DNA of 64,000 nucleotides from Aliiglaciecola lipolytica E3 (lineage in GTDB: Bacteria > Pseudomonadota > Gammaproteobacteria > Enterobacterales > Alteromonadaceae), in the NCBI RefSeq assembly GCF_000314975.1, contig NZ_BAEN01000018.1:1-64000 (forward strand). The letters are read 5' to 3'. This document shows positions 28,175-36,509 of this stretch, piece after piece. The position numbers were made by a program, and so were the translations under genes. The first letter of the stretch is position 1, and each line of letters begins with the position of its first letter. The notes beneath the pieces are model-generated. The model saw only the letters and a list, made by a program, of their open reading frames with translations, was not told where the DNA came from and did not search any database.

Positions 28175-28786
28175 CTACTCGATTAGGGTGCAGTTTTCGC
28201 GAATATATTTACTGATTTCTTCAGTGACGATCATCGAACGTTGTTTTGGACAAATAAAAGCTTTTACTTCCCCTTCAAAACTACCATCAACAGCACTGGC
28301 AATTTGCGCCAGTGAACCTGTGATTGTATTGTCTAGTTGGAACTGATTTTTGATAATAAAGTCTTTGTCCAACTCCCATAAAACCTGCATCCCTTCTGAT
28401 TGAGCATAATTTGTAATCGCTTCACGTAACGTGCTACCCGCTCTAAAACTACGATATTTATGCTCCCCTACCCAACGAGTAGAGATATTGCTTTGAATAC
28501 TTTCCATGTTTTTTAGACGTTCGTCGAGCGGTTGTTTTGGAGGGTTGACCTGAATGACGAAGTCGCCAATATCGTCTTCAAAAGGTTTACTTGAAGACAT
28601 ACGATATGCCGCATAAAAATCTGTCATCCCTTGTGACACACTCTTCTGTTCAGGCTCACCTTCCGGTTTTGGGCCGGACACATTAAAGCTTTGTAAATTA
28701 AGTACAATCGCTGCAATAATAATCAGTGCTAAAGCCAAGCCAAGGTGCCTAGCCCAGAACAATACATTGGACGTTTTTTTGCTCAT
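28175..28786 (-). CDS. Membrane-anchored TcpQ-domain protein
   Basis: A 203-residue protein with a membrane anchor (WARHLGLALALIIIAAIVLNL, about 11-30). A variable Glu/Pro-rich linker follows. The C-terminal domain (about 105-195) contains FRAGSTLREAITNYAQSEGMQVLWELDKDF and resembles the toxin co-regulated pilus biosynthesis Q domain. Such domains occur in secretion and pilus systems, usually binding peptidoglycan or a secretin partner. No pilus or secretin genes are nearby. It is 30 bp downstream of lpxL on the same strand and may be co-transcribed. It is convergent with glnE. Confidence 0.75.
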   Translation of the reverse strand: MSKKTSNVLFWARHLGLALALIIIAAIVLNLQSFNVSGPKPEGEPEQKSVSQGMTDFYAAYRMSSSKPFEDDIGDFVIQVNPPKQPLDERLKNMESIQSNISTRWVGEHKYRSFRAGSTLREAITNYAQSEGMQVLWELDKDFIIKNQFQLDNTITGSLAQIASAVDGSFEGEVKAFICPKQRSMIVTEEISKYIRENCTLIE

Positions 28787-28815
28787 ATTTCGAGACTCAT
28801 TTTATATCTAATTGA

Positions 28816-29748
28816 TTAATCATAAAGTGAAGGATATTCGTCATTTGGACGAGTTTTAAAGCGCTTGTGCATCCACAGATATTGTTCAGGCGCGACATTT
28901 ATCATCTCTTCAATTTTTTGATTTACACGGGTTATATCTTTTTTATCGTCCCCAGACGGAAAATGATTAAGGCCCGGTAAAAACACCGCTTTATAACCAC
29001 TCCTGGTGCGCACAGGAATTATGAATACAACTTCGCAGTTTGCATTTTTGGCAAACAACATTGTCCCTTTAGTAGATGCCACTTCATCTACAGCAAAAAA
29101 AGGAACAAATTCACTAAAACTGCGTCCATAATCTTGATCGGGCAAGTAAAAACACACTTCATTTTGATTCAATTCTTTGATCAACCCTTTCGCATTGCGT
29201 TTGTGGATCATGTACTTATTGGAGCGCGAACGTCCGCGATATTGCATATATTCCATCAGTGGGTTGTTATGCTTTCGATAAAATGCCACGGAAGGATATT
29301 TTAAACCGGCGATACGACATCCCAGTTCGAGGCTCATATTATGAATTGCTAGGCCTAATACGCCTTTGCCTTTGTCTAGAATGGCTTGGACATGCTCATA
29401 GCCTTCAATATCTGAATGGCGGCGCACTCGCCAATCAGGCCACCACCACCCCATGCCCGTTTCAAGAATAGCCATCCCAGCGTGTTCAATATTTTTATCT
29501 AATAACGATTGACGTTCAGCTTCACTTTTTTGAGGGAAGCACAGTTCCAAATTCCTTTTTGCAACGTTTATGCGCTTTTTTGCAAGAGTTCTCAATATAA
29601 AACTTAATCCCTTACCAATAAGCACCTGTACTTTATAAGGCAACCAAGAAATCGTATAGAGTAAGCCAATACTAAGCCATACCGGCCAATATTTAGGTAA
29701 AAAGAAAGACATTTGGAATGGTGGGGCGGAAACCCGAGCGTTTGACAA
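28816..29748 (-). CDS. lpxL: Lipid A biosynthesis acyltransferase (LpxL/HtrB family)
   Basis: About 310 residues. An N-terminal membrane helix (YWPVWLSIGLLYTISWLPY) is followed by the acyltransferase fold. It shows the HX4E catalytic motif in IHNMSLELG and the NLELCFPQKSE, GMGWWWPDWR, FYRKHNNPLMEYM and WMHKRFKTRP blocks of LpxL. It transfers a secondary acyl chain to Kdo2-lipid IVA at the inner membrane. The frame extends to a TTG at 29808. I prefer a TTG at 29748 (AAAGG 7 nt upstream, and a length close to E. coli LpxL). An ATG at 29712 is also possible. Confidence 0.93.
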   Translation of the reverse strand: MSNARVSAPPFQMSFFLPKYWPVWLSIGLLYTISWLPYKVQVLIGKGLSFILRTLAKKRINVAKRNLELCFPQKSEAERQSLLDKNIEHAGMAILETGMGWWWPDWRVRRHSDIEGYEHVQAILDKGKGVLGLAIHNMSLELGCRIAGLKYPSVAFYRKHNNPLMEYMQYRGRSRSNKYMIHKRNAKGLIKELNQNEVCFYLPDQDYGRSFSEFVPFFAVDEVASTKGTMLFAKNANCEVVFIIPVRTRSGYKAVFLPGLNHFPSGDDKKDITRVNQKIEEMINVAPEQYLWMHKRFKTRPNDEYPSLYD

Positions 29749-30012
29749 ACGTGAACCTTTGCAATGAAAATTTGCCGTATTGTAAATAACAAACGCCTCA
29801 GTTTCCAATTATGTTGTAGATTTGCTAACAACGCTCCGGCTTAGTACTGCCTCACCAAGTTTTACGAAATTCCAAAAATGTTTGTCTATACTTGAAAGGA
29901 ATATGGAAAAAACCAAAAGTCAGTTTGCAATCGTTAACTAAATGTAAAAAAATGGCGCTAGCTAAACGATTGATAGTATGGTGTTTCTCATCTACTTTAG
30001 GATAATAAAAAC

Positions 30013-33000
30013 GTGACTAATAAAGTTAATTGGAACGAAGATGTTGCTGGAATGTTTTTTCAGCAAAGTTCCATCGCGATGATCTGGTGCACTACAGATG
30101 GTGAAGTATTAAACGTAAATGCAGCAGCTCGCCAATTATTTGATGTTGATTGCGCAACGATTGTTGGCGAATCAATATTACCCCTTTTCACATTTAAACA
30201 AAGCCAAGCGTTATTTAGCCGCTTTTTTAGCGGACGGGATTCAACAACATCAACTAATCAACATACTGCGCTTAACGATGGCAATCCTATTGCGATTGCT
30301 ACACCGACATTTGCGATAAGTTATGTCACGGTTTTAATAGATGAGATACCTGTTAATAATACTCAAAGCCTATTAATTTCGTTTAGCCCAGCAAAAAAAT
30401 TGTTCACTGCACAATCACTTAATAACAACTTATTGGCAAGATACGAAGTCGCTAAGCAATCAGGCATAGGTGTTTGGCAATATGAATTTACCTCGGAGAA
30501 GATTATTTGGGATGAGCAAATGTGTAGATTGTATGCTATTCCAGATGAGGAAATTCCAGTCAATCTAAAGGAGTGGTTTCAGTTTATCCATCCTGAAGAT
30601 CGAGAAATGGCCATCAATGAGTTTCATCAAGCAAACAAATTAAACGATAAATATGAAGCCGAATATCGTATTTTAACAACTTCAAATAAAGAAAAGTATA
30701 TTCGTTCATTCGGACAAGTTATCAGCACTGGGAAAAATCATTCACTTAAGTTTACCGGCATCAATATTGACTTAACAGATCAATACGAAGCGCAACAAAA
30801 GCTGAAAGAAAGCAAAGCTGAAAATGAATTTTTAGCTAACATTGTGCAAGAAAGTGACAACGCCATATTGATATTCAACCCAGATCTGACGATTAATTGG
30901 GTAAATCCTGCGTTTGAAAAAATCAGTGGTTATACATTGAAAGAATCAATTGGCAGATCCCCAGAAGAGTTTTTAGTTGGCCCTAAAACCGATACTTCAA
31001 CGCTGGCCAAAATAAGAAGTGCCATCCGTAAATGTGAAACGTTCAGTTACGAATTGATTAATTACAATAAGCAAGGACTTCCTTTTTGGGTTCGGACCAA
31101 TATAAAACCGGTTCTTCAGAACAATCAGGTTATTCATATCATTGGCGTGGCTATGGATATTACCAAGCGCAAACAACAGGAGCTTGAGCTTCGAAACTTT
31201 AGCAATTTGCAAGAAGCCATACTTAACAGTGCCAATCAAATAATTCTTTCTACCGATACTTCTGGACGAATTTTAACTTACAACAACTTCGCCGAAAAGC
31301 TGCTTAAATATGACCGAAATTCAGTGATTGGGAAGTTAAAACCGGACACATTCTTTGAGCCTGAAGCATTGCAGTTACATGCTCAAAAAATTAGTAAAAA
31401 AATGGGACGGACGATAACAATGGGTATGGAATCAATTACCTTTTCGGCTAGCCAAGGTGTCGCGGATGAATATGAAACTCAATTTAGAAATAAACATGGA
31501 CAAACAATTCCCATTCAATTAACCGTCACAGCCATAATGAGCCCAGATAAAAATTTAGATGGTTTCCTATTTGTTGGGCGCGACATTTCAGAATTAAAGC
31601 GCATCGAAAATGAAAAAAATCGCAGTGCTTCATTATTAATGGCGACCGGAAAGGTCGCTAAACTTGGTGCTTGGGAATTCAATATAACATCTGGCACTTT
31701 ATTTTGGTCAGATGAAGTCTATCGAATTCACGAATTACCTGTAGGCAGCAAAGTCGATGTTGAAAATGCAATCAATTTCTACTACCCCGAGCATCGACAG
31801 CAGGTGAAAGAAGCGCTCCAAAATGCCACAGAAAAAGGGATTCCGTTTGATTTTAAACTTCCGTTTAAAACCGCTAAAAATAATAAAATATGGGTTAAAT
31901 CATTCGGGTTCGCAGAAAAAAACCATGATGGAGAAGTGTTACTGCGCGGCGCTTTTCAAGATATTACGGAATTAAAAGAGGCGGAAGAGCAAGCTAAGGT
32001 TGCCAGCCAGGCAAAAAGTGACTTTTTAGCCAATATGAGTCACGAAATACGCACTCCTATCAATGGCATAATCGGTATGAATGATTTGTTGTTAAATACA
32101 CCTTTGTCTGAACAACAATTAAAATATGCAGAGTTAGCACAAAATAGTGGGCAAATATTGCTCGCCTTAATCAATGACATTCTCGACTTTTCAAAAATTG
32201 AAGCAGGTAAATTAGACATTGAGAATATCGAGTTTGACTTACATGAGATGTTACATTGTTTTGTCGAAAGTTTTTCCCTTCGTGCTGAAGAAAAACAGCT
32301 AGAACTCATTTTTTCAATGCAAGCAAAGGTACCCAAGTGGATCAAAGGCGATCCGGGTAGAATTAGGCAAATCCTAAGCAATTTAACCAGTAACGCAATC
32401 AAGTTTACCCAGCAAGGTGAAATCGTAATAAAAGTTAATCTTCTGGCGGACAACAAACTCATTTTTTGCGTTGTTGACTCTGGTATTGGTATTTCGGAAA
32501 ACAAACAGAAACAATTATTTCAAAAATTCAGTCAATTAGATGCTTCAACAACTCGCAAGTTTGGTGGCACAGGTTTAGGATTATCAATCGCTAAAGAATT
32601 AGTCGAGCTAATGCACGGAGAAATAGGGGTAAATAGTGAGTGGAAGAAAGGGTCAGAATTTTGGTTTACTATTCAGTTTGATCCTGCCTCTGAACGAAAG
32701 AATAGCGGCAATCTAGACTACTCTTATGAAAATATCGCGAATCTACGCGTGTTAATTGTTGATGATAATAAAACCAATAGAGAAGTCTTGTGCTCGATTT
32801 TAGAATCTCAAAAAATTAATGTTGTGCAAGCTCAAAACTCCCCTGCCGCACTCAAATTATTGCGCCAGAATAGTGAAAACAAAAAACCAATCGACATCGC
32901 AATAATAGACGCTGATATGCCCGGAATAAATGGCACTGAGCTAGGTAAAGCGATCAAAAGTGATCAGCGATTTACAAAAATAAAAATGATACTCATGACG

Positions 33001-33567
33001 TCAACTGCCCAGCGAGGCGATGCTCAAAAGTTTCAAAGCATTGGGTTTGACGCGTATTTTAGCAAACCAATAAAAAATGATGATTTGTTGTCAGCGATTT
33101 CGGTAATTGCTAATCAAATTAATACAAGAACAGAAACTGCTTTCGAAATGATCACCAAACGTAACTCTATTCGTAAACCTCTTCAGATGCCGCGAGTATT
33201 ATTAGTAGAAGATAACATCATTAATCAGGCTGTCGCCGATGAAATGTTAAAAAATCTAAACTGCCAAACCGAACTGGCAAATAATGGCTTAGAGGCACTC
33301 GAAAGATTAAATCAAACAGCAATTCCATTTGACATTGTTTTAATGGATTGTCAGATGCCGGTAATGGACGGCTATGAAGCTAGTCGGAAAATACGCGCCG
33401 CCCAAGATGTGAGGTTTGACCCTAACATTCCAATAGTTGCTTTAACCGCTAATGCCATGAAGGGTGATCAGGAGAAGTGTTTTGCCGCAGGAATGGATGG
33501 TTATTTAACGAAACCTATTGTTTTGGAAGAGTTGAAGGTGGGATTAAGCAAGTGGTTGCGAAACTAG
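30013..33567 (+). CDS. Multi-PAS hybrid sensor histidine kinase with two receiver domains
   Basis: A 1184-residue protein with no predicted membrane segment. About five PAS/PAC modules fill residues 10-655 (for example NLLARYEVAKQSGIGVWQYEF and WVRTNIKPVLQNNQVIHIIGVAMDITKRK). The HisKA domain has FLANMSHEIRTPINGI with phospho-acceptor His677. The HATPase_c domain (about 780-890) has NAIKFT, DSGIGIS and KFGGTGLGLSIAKEL. Two receiver domains carry phospho-acceptor Asp966 and Asp1112. There is no Hpt domain, so a separate phosphotransfer protein is expected. The signal is likely cytoplasmic, such as redox or a small ligand. The start is a GTG. Confidence 0.95.
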   Translation: MTNKVNWNEDVAGMFFQQSSIAMIWCTTDGEVLNVNAAARQLFDVDCATIVGESILPLFTFKQSQALFSRFFSGRDSTTSTNQHTALNDGNPIAIATPTFAISYVTVLIDEIPVNNTQSLLISFSPAKKLFTAQSLNNNLLARYEVAKQSGIGVWQYEFTSEKIIWDEQMCRLYAIPDEEIPVNLKEWFQFIHPEDREMAINEFHQANKLNDKYEAEYRILTTSNKEKYIRSFGQVISTGKNHSLKFTGINIDLTDQYEAQQKLKESKAENEFLANIVQESDNAILIFNPDLTINWVNPAFEKISGYTLKESIGRSPEEFLVGPKTDTSTLAKIRSAIRKCETFSYELINYNKQGLPFWVRTNIKPVLQNNQVIHIIGVAMDITKRKQQELELRNFSNLQEAILNSANQIILSTDTSGRILTYNNFAEKLLKYDRNSVIGKLKPDTFFEPEALQLHAQKISKKMGRTITMGMESITFSASQGVADEYETQFRNKHGQTIPIQLTVTAIMSPDKNLDGFLFVGRDISELKRIENEKNRSASLLMATGKVAKLGAWEFNITSGTLFWSDEVYRIHELPVGSKVDVENAINFYYPEHRQQVKEALQNATEKGIPFDFKLPFKTAKNNKIWVKSFGFAEKNHDGEVLLRGAFQDITELKEAEEQAKVASQAKSDFLANMSHEIRTPINGIIGMNDLLLNTPLSEQQLKYAELAQNSGQILLALINDILDFSKIEAGKLDIENIEFDLHEMLHCFVESFSLRAEEKQLELIFSMQAKVPKWIKGDPGRIRQILSNLTSNAIKFTQQGEIVIKVNLLADNKLIFCVVDSGIGISENKQKQLFQKFSQLDASTTRKFGGTGLGLSIAKELVELMHGEIGVNSEWKKGSEFWFTIQFDPASERKNSGNLDYSYENIANLRVLIVDDNKTNREVLCSILESQKINVVQAQNSPAALKLLRQNSENKKPIDIAIIDADMPGINGTELGKAIKSDQRFTKIKMILMTSTAQRGDAQKFQSIGFDAYFSKPIKNDDLLSAISVIANQINTRTETAFEMITKRNSIRKPLQMPRVLLVEDNIINQAVADEMLKNLNCQTELANNGLEALERLNQTAIPFDIVLMDCQMPVMDGYEASRKIRAAQDVRFDPNIPIVALTANAMKGDQEKCFAAGMDGYLTKPIVLEELKVGLSKWLRN

Positions 33568-33570
33568 CTG

Positions 33571-33595
33571 ATTAGTAGCGTATAACTAATTTTTT
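33571..33595 (+). terminator. Weak intrinsic terminator of the hybrid kinase gene
   Basis: ATTAGT at 33571-33576 and ACTAAT at 33585-33590 form a 6-bp stem, followed by five T residues. It starts a few bases after the kinase stop codon. The stem is AT-rich, so termination may be incomplete. Confidence 0.5.
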
Positions 33596-33605
33596 AAGTA
33601 TTTGA

Positions 33606-33641
33606 AATAAAAAAGGTGTGTCTAACAAATTAGACACACCT
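33606..33641 (-). terminator. Strong intrinsic terminator of the leftward CsrB-like RNA
   Basis: A perfect 12-bp inverted repeat (AGGTGTGTCTAA at 33614-33625 and TTAGACACACCT at 33630-33641) with a 4-nt loop is followed, in the leftward sense, by a run of T residues at 33613-33609 and further T-rich sequence. The plus-strand side has no T-run, so this terminates a leftward transcript. No protein gene lies directly upstream of it, which points to the RNA gene called here. Confidence 0.85.
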
Positions 33642-34038
33642 CGTAGAATTTTGAGAATCCCTCTCAGCTTTCCATCGCCATTAAACCATCCCGGTCAACA
33701 TCCATATACGCCCCTTTCCATCTAATCTCGCTCATCCTTAAGTGAGTCACTTATCCTTAAGTGTGTTCCTTTCCATTTTTCCATTCATTAACTACACATC
33801 CTTGGTGTAGCAATTCTCATCCATAAGATTGTCCTAGTTCTTCCATACCAATCCGTGGGTTTGCATCCATTGCTAAAAGCTCATCATGAACTTTTACTTT
33901 CATCCAATGAAAGTGATCCTTTGGCTTTCCTTAAGTCTTCCTGACCCGTCGTATTTCCTTGTGACGAGACTAAAGATAAAGCAATTTACTTTTCGTTCCA
34001 GTACCCAAATGAAAGTATTTTTGTAAGCCATTAGACGA
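33608..34038 (-). ncRNA. csrB: CsrB/RsmZ-family CsrA-sequestering regulatory RNA (about 430 nt)
   Basis: The minus strand between 34000 and 33658 contains 22 GGA trinucleotides in about 340 nt. The plus strand of the same stretch contains none. Many GGA copies read AGGA or TGGAT. At least three sit in loops of perfect small hairpins: 33748-33763 (stem CACTTA, loop AGGA), 33792-33810 (stem CTACAC, loop with AAGGAT) and 33896-33914 (7-bp stem, loop TTGGA). This is the architecture of CsrB/CsrC and RsmY/Z RNAs, which titrate the translational repressor CsrA. The RNA ends in a strong intrinsic terminator, and a GacA-type box lies upstream at 34135-34152. The 5' end is an estimate from a possible promoter. 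No protein-coding frame of note fits the stretch. Confidence 0.85.
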
Positions 34039-34044
34039 AAGTCG

Positions 34045-34074
34045 TATATCTGATTTTAAATCAATGTATTTCAA
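34045..34074 (-). promoter_or_regulatory. Tentative sigma-70-type promoter of the CsrB-like RNA
   Basis: In the leftward sense, TTGAAA (34074-34069) and GATATA (34050-34045) are separated by 18 bp, an acceptable match to -35 and -10 elements. This would start transcription near 34038. The -10 match is imperfect, so the position is an estimate. Confidence 0.4.
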
Positions 34075-34134
34075 TAGGTTATATATTTAGTAAGTATTAC
34101 CCTAGGCGTTTATTCCGCTTAACACCTACGCCTC

Positions 34135-34152
34135 TGTAGGAAATATCTTACA
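34135..34152. promoter_or_regulatory. GacA/UvrY/VarA-type upstream activating box
   Basis: Read leftward the site is TGTAAGATATTTCCTACA. It matches the known GacA box TGTAAG-N6-CTTACA at 11 of 12 fixed positions. It lies about 100 bp upstream of the estimated start of the CsrB-like RNA, the place where this box is found in csrB, rsmY and rsmZ promoters. It suggests control by the BarA/UvrY (GacS/GacA) two-component system. Confidence 0.7.
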
Positions 34153-34285
34153 AAATAAAAAGACAATGTCTCACGTTGACAGAACGGGTAAAAAACCGCT
34201 CTAAAAAAATTTAACCATCAATGGTGTTTAAAAGTGTCAGTAGAAGTAAACTAGGAGGGATTAATAGTTATGAAAAGCCATAAAT

Positions 34286-34313
34286 ATTAAAAGGTGATCA
34301 TCAACTGATCACC
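34286..34313 (-). terminator. Intrinsic terminator of the GNAT gene
   Basis: GGTGATCA (34293-34300) and TGATCACC (34306-34313) form a perfect 8-bp stem with a 5-nt loop. In the leftward sense the stem is followed by TTTTAATATTT. It lies 35 bp beyond the stop of the GNAT gene. Confidence 0.75.
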
Positions 34314-34347
34314 GTTTCAAAAATCTAAATTTAGCAAAAAATGATAT

Positions 34348-34989
34348 TTATGGCCGGGGTCTAAACATAATTTGACCATTTATGCGGGATACCTTCAACT
34401 CTTCAATATGCTCATATTTGCCATCAGAAAAGAAAGACAAACATTTAGGTAAAGTAACGTAAACCCCAACACCTTCGCTTGTTTCTTCTTCAACCACAAT
34501 ACTATCAATGGCACTCATTAAAACGTGTCCTAGTCCGCGATGTTGATGATCAGGGTGTACACCAATAAATGACAACATATGATATTTCTCATGTGGTATA
34601 CGTTCTTTTACACGTTGCTCTTTTTCAACCATCTGTTTCATGCCCAAATACCCAGCGGTAAGCAACATTTTTAATCGCCAATGCCAAAAACGATTTGGCT
34701 GGAATTCACTATTTGGGCTAATCAAGCACGCTACCGCTAATAATCGCTCTTCTTCGAACAATCCAATCATAGGTTGTTTAGCAGCCCAGAACGCATTGAG
34801 TTCTTCCCTAATCGCGCTGCGCAGTCTCGATTCATATCCTTCTTTCTCAGATTCGAAAATATCTAAAAATAACGGATCATCATGGTATGCCTGATATAAA
34901 ATCGAAGCGGCAATTTTTAAATCTTCAGCCGCAAGATAAACAGCTTTAATGTTAGCTAATGGATCGAGTGTTTGTGCAGTGCTTGACAT
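34348..34989 (-). CDS. GNAT-family N-acetyltransferase
   Basis: About 213 residues. The acetyl-CoA binding core is visible in LSFIGVHPDHQHRGLGHVLMSAID, with the Q/R-x-x-G-x-G/A-type loop as HQHRGLG. It is followed by EGVGVYVTLPKCLSFFSDGKYEHIEE, typical of the C-terminal half of small GNAT enzymes. The substrate is unknown. The frame reaches a GTG at 35001, but the ATG at 34989 after an AAGTGAG sequence is preferred. It is transcribed alone and has its own terminator. Confidence 0.85.
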   Translation of the reverse strand: MSSTAQTLDPLANIKAVYLAAEDLKIAASILYQAYHDDPLFLDIFESEKEGYESRLRSAIREELNAFWAAKQPMIGLFEEERLLAVACLISPNSEFQPNRFWHWRLKMLLTAGYLGMKQMVEKEQRVKERIPHEKYHMLSFIGVHPDHQHRGLGHVLMSAIDSIVVEEETSEGVGVYVTLPKCLSFFSDGKYEHIEELKVSRINGQIMFRPRP

Positions 34990-35176
34990 AGATAGACTCA
35001 CTTCGAATAAGAATTTTTACTTTACAGAAAAATTAACCACTTGTTAACAGTATATTAACCTGCTTGATAATTAAATTTATTAGAATTCATTCCACAGAGG
35101 TTGATTTATAGTATTTTTCACCCAAGCTTAACTATATAGACAACAATGTTTACGAATCTATCCTAGGAGAAGTTAC

Positions 35177-35407
35177 ATGCTAACTGAAAATTTAGAAATG
35201 AAAGATTTGTTTTTGCAATTGGGTTTAGCCAATGATGACGAGTCGATCGAAACCTTTATAAGTGAACACAAAGGTTTAGAGAAATCTGTAAAGTTGGAAG
35301 AAGCTCCTTTTTGGACTGAGTCTCAAGCAACCTTTATTCGCCAGTCTTTTTTCGAGGATGCTGAGTGGACAGAGCTAATCGATCAGCTCGATAACCGTCT
35401 CAGATAA
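35177..35407 (+). CDS. DUF2789 family small protein
   Basis: A 76-residue acidic protein with the DUF2789 pattern: LFLQLGL near the start, then FISEHKGL, EEAPFWTESQATFIRQSF and a final Asp/Leu-rich helix. The function is unknown. It is a short helical protein, probably cytoplasmic. A strong GGAGAAG ribosome-binding sequence lies before the ATG. It is monocistronic. Confidence 0.85.
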   Translation: MLTENLEMKDLFLQLGLANDDESIETFISEHKGLEKSVKLEEAPFWTESQATFIRQSFFEDAEWTELIDQLDNRLR

Positions 35408-35411
35408 GTTC

Positions 35412-35432
35412 AAGGGCTAGAAAACCTAGCCC
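35412..35432. terminator. Hairpin after the DUF2789 gene
   Basis: AGGGCTAG (35412-35419) and CTAGCCCT (35425-35432) form a perfect 8-bp stem just after the DUF2789 stop. No T-run follows on either strand, so it may stabilise the 3' end or terminate weakly between the convergent genes. Confidence 0.45.
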
Positions 35433-35461
35433 TAAGTGATATCAGTGTATTGCAAAAACCA

Positions 35462-35824
35462 TTAGATGTTTTTATATGCTGCGTCGCCCCAGCCAATCAA
35501 GATACCGTTTTTAAATACTAATGGCGTGCATTCGTCTTTGGTAGTTATTCCATCACCTTCACGACGTTGTGTACGATAAAATAAAACACTAATTTCATCG
35601 TTATTTTGTTGATGTAGTTCACTAAAATCAGGGGTTCCGAAACGACGTTTAATATCCTCAATTGCTGTATTTGATTCTAAAGTAGAAATCGCCTTTCTGT
35701 TTTTGCGTTCTTTTTGTTCCCAATCAGAATGGTGCGAATAGTCTCCTTCGCCGCCAACCGAGATAACACATCCAGACAACGTTAGGGGAAGAACAAGGGC
35801 AGCAGCAATTAGTGTTTTTTTCAT
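35462..35824 (-). CDS. DUF3192 family lipoprotein
   Basis: About 120 residues from the ATG at 35824. The N-terminus is a lipoprotein signal (MKKTLIAAALVLPLTLSGC) with the lipid-modified Cys at residue 19. The mature domain contains EDIKRRFGTPDFSE and GITTKDECTPLVFKNGILIGWG, the core of DUF3192. An AAAGGA ribosome-binding sequence supports this start over the in-frame upstream one at 35890. The function is unknown. A paralogue with the same core but a membrane anchor lies at 39535-39909. Confidence 0.88.
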   Translation of the reverse strand: MKKTLIAAALVLPLTLSGCVISVGGEGDYSHHSDWEQKERKNRKAISTLESNTAIEDIKRRFGTPDFSELHQQNNDEISVLFYRTQRREGDGITTKDECTPLVFKNGILIGWGDAAYKNI

Positions 35825-35986
35825 TTTAAATTCCTTTATTTTCGATAACAGTAAGTTTACTGATACACCACAATACAAAAATAAGGCCAATTTTTAACTT
35901 ATTGTTTTATATGAAAAATAAATAATGCACCTCGCTGCTAATACCGTTAATATGAGCACATTCGCTAATTATTAGTGTTTTTCATC

Positions 35987-36286
35987 ATGTCTAATCAGTT
36001 TCAATACATAGCTTCACTTTGTGAAAAGATAAAGGCAAGCGGCAAATTGCCGAGCGTGGCACTTGTCAAAAAAGCCTCCAATCGCCCGTTACCCTTAAAA
36101 GATATTATCGAGGTACTCAAGCGCTGGCAGAGCGATCCCGAACAATTCTCCAAAGCAACATTGAGTGAACCAATTGCCGACAAACCTGACGACTTGCTTT
36201 CGCATATCAAGAACCTTGAACAACGAATCGTGGTTTTAGAAAGTCAGGTACAGAGTTTAAGCGACGCATTACGAAAAAAAGTGTAA
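35987..36286 (+). CDS. Small hypothetical protein with possible HTH and coiled coil
   Basis: About 99 residues. The first half (IASLCEKIKASGKLPSVALV, then a PLKDIIEVLKRW helix) looks like a small helical DNA-binding module, as in KfrA-type N-terminal regions. The last 30 residues (HIKNLEQRIVVLESQVQSLSD) form a clear coiled coil that could drive dimerisation. This is pattern reading, and the family is not recognised. The frame also opens at a GTG (35975), but the ATG is preferred. It lies between a DUF3192 gene and a repeat tract. Confidence 0.65.
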   Translation: MSNQFQYIASLCEKIKASGKLPSVALVKKASNRPLPLKDIIEVLKRWQSDPEQFSKATLSEPIADKPDDLLSHIKNLEQRIVVLESQVQSLSDALRKKV

Positions 36287-36300
36287 ACGTATAAAACCCT

Positions 36301-36480
36301 GTGTGGTGGCTTTAGCCCCGCGGGTTTGGCTGACAATTTTCATAGGCTGAAGCCCAGGCTACATTTTTAACCTGTAGGCGGTGGCTTTAGCCCTGCGGTT
36401 TTGACTAACAATTTTCATGGGCTTAAAGCCTATACTACATTTTTAACCTGTAGGCGGTGGCTTTAGTCCCGCGGTTTTGA
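36301..36480. repeat. Tandem repeat, about 75-bp unit, roughly 2.4 copies
   Basis: The block starting GTGGCTTTAG occurs at 36306, 36381 and 36457, spaced 75 and 76 bp apart. Each copy carries a GGCTTTAGCC-like imperfect palindrome followed by TTTTGACTAACAATTTTCAT. A second palindromic element (GGCTTAAAGCC) then leads to CTACATTTTTAACCTGTAGG. The copies differ by a few substitutions. The third is truncated and runs into the 3' end of syd. It occupies nearly all of the 36287-36509 gap. It resembles the dispersed GGCTTTAGCC-type repeats of marine gammaproteobacteria. No transposase is present. Confidence 0.8.
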
Positions 36481-36509
36481 CGACCGAGCATTACGGCCAG
36501 GAACTCAGG

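Noticed and set aside
32040-32504. Open frame of 154 codons on the minus strand inside the hybrid kinase
   Set aside because: It covers the antisense of the HisKA/HATPase region and has no family features, so it is a shadow of the conserved kinase.
33650-34340. Possible small protein genes in the gap after the hybrid kinase
   Set aside because: No frame of useful length or family pattern is present. The strand-biased GGA motifs and terminator explain the region better as an RNA gene.
36301-36480. Repeat array considered as a CRISPR
   Set aside because: Copies are contiguous, about 75 bp and nearly identical throughout, with no unique spacers and no cas genes.
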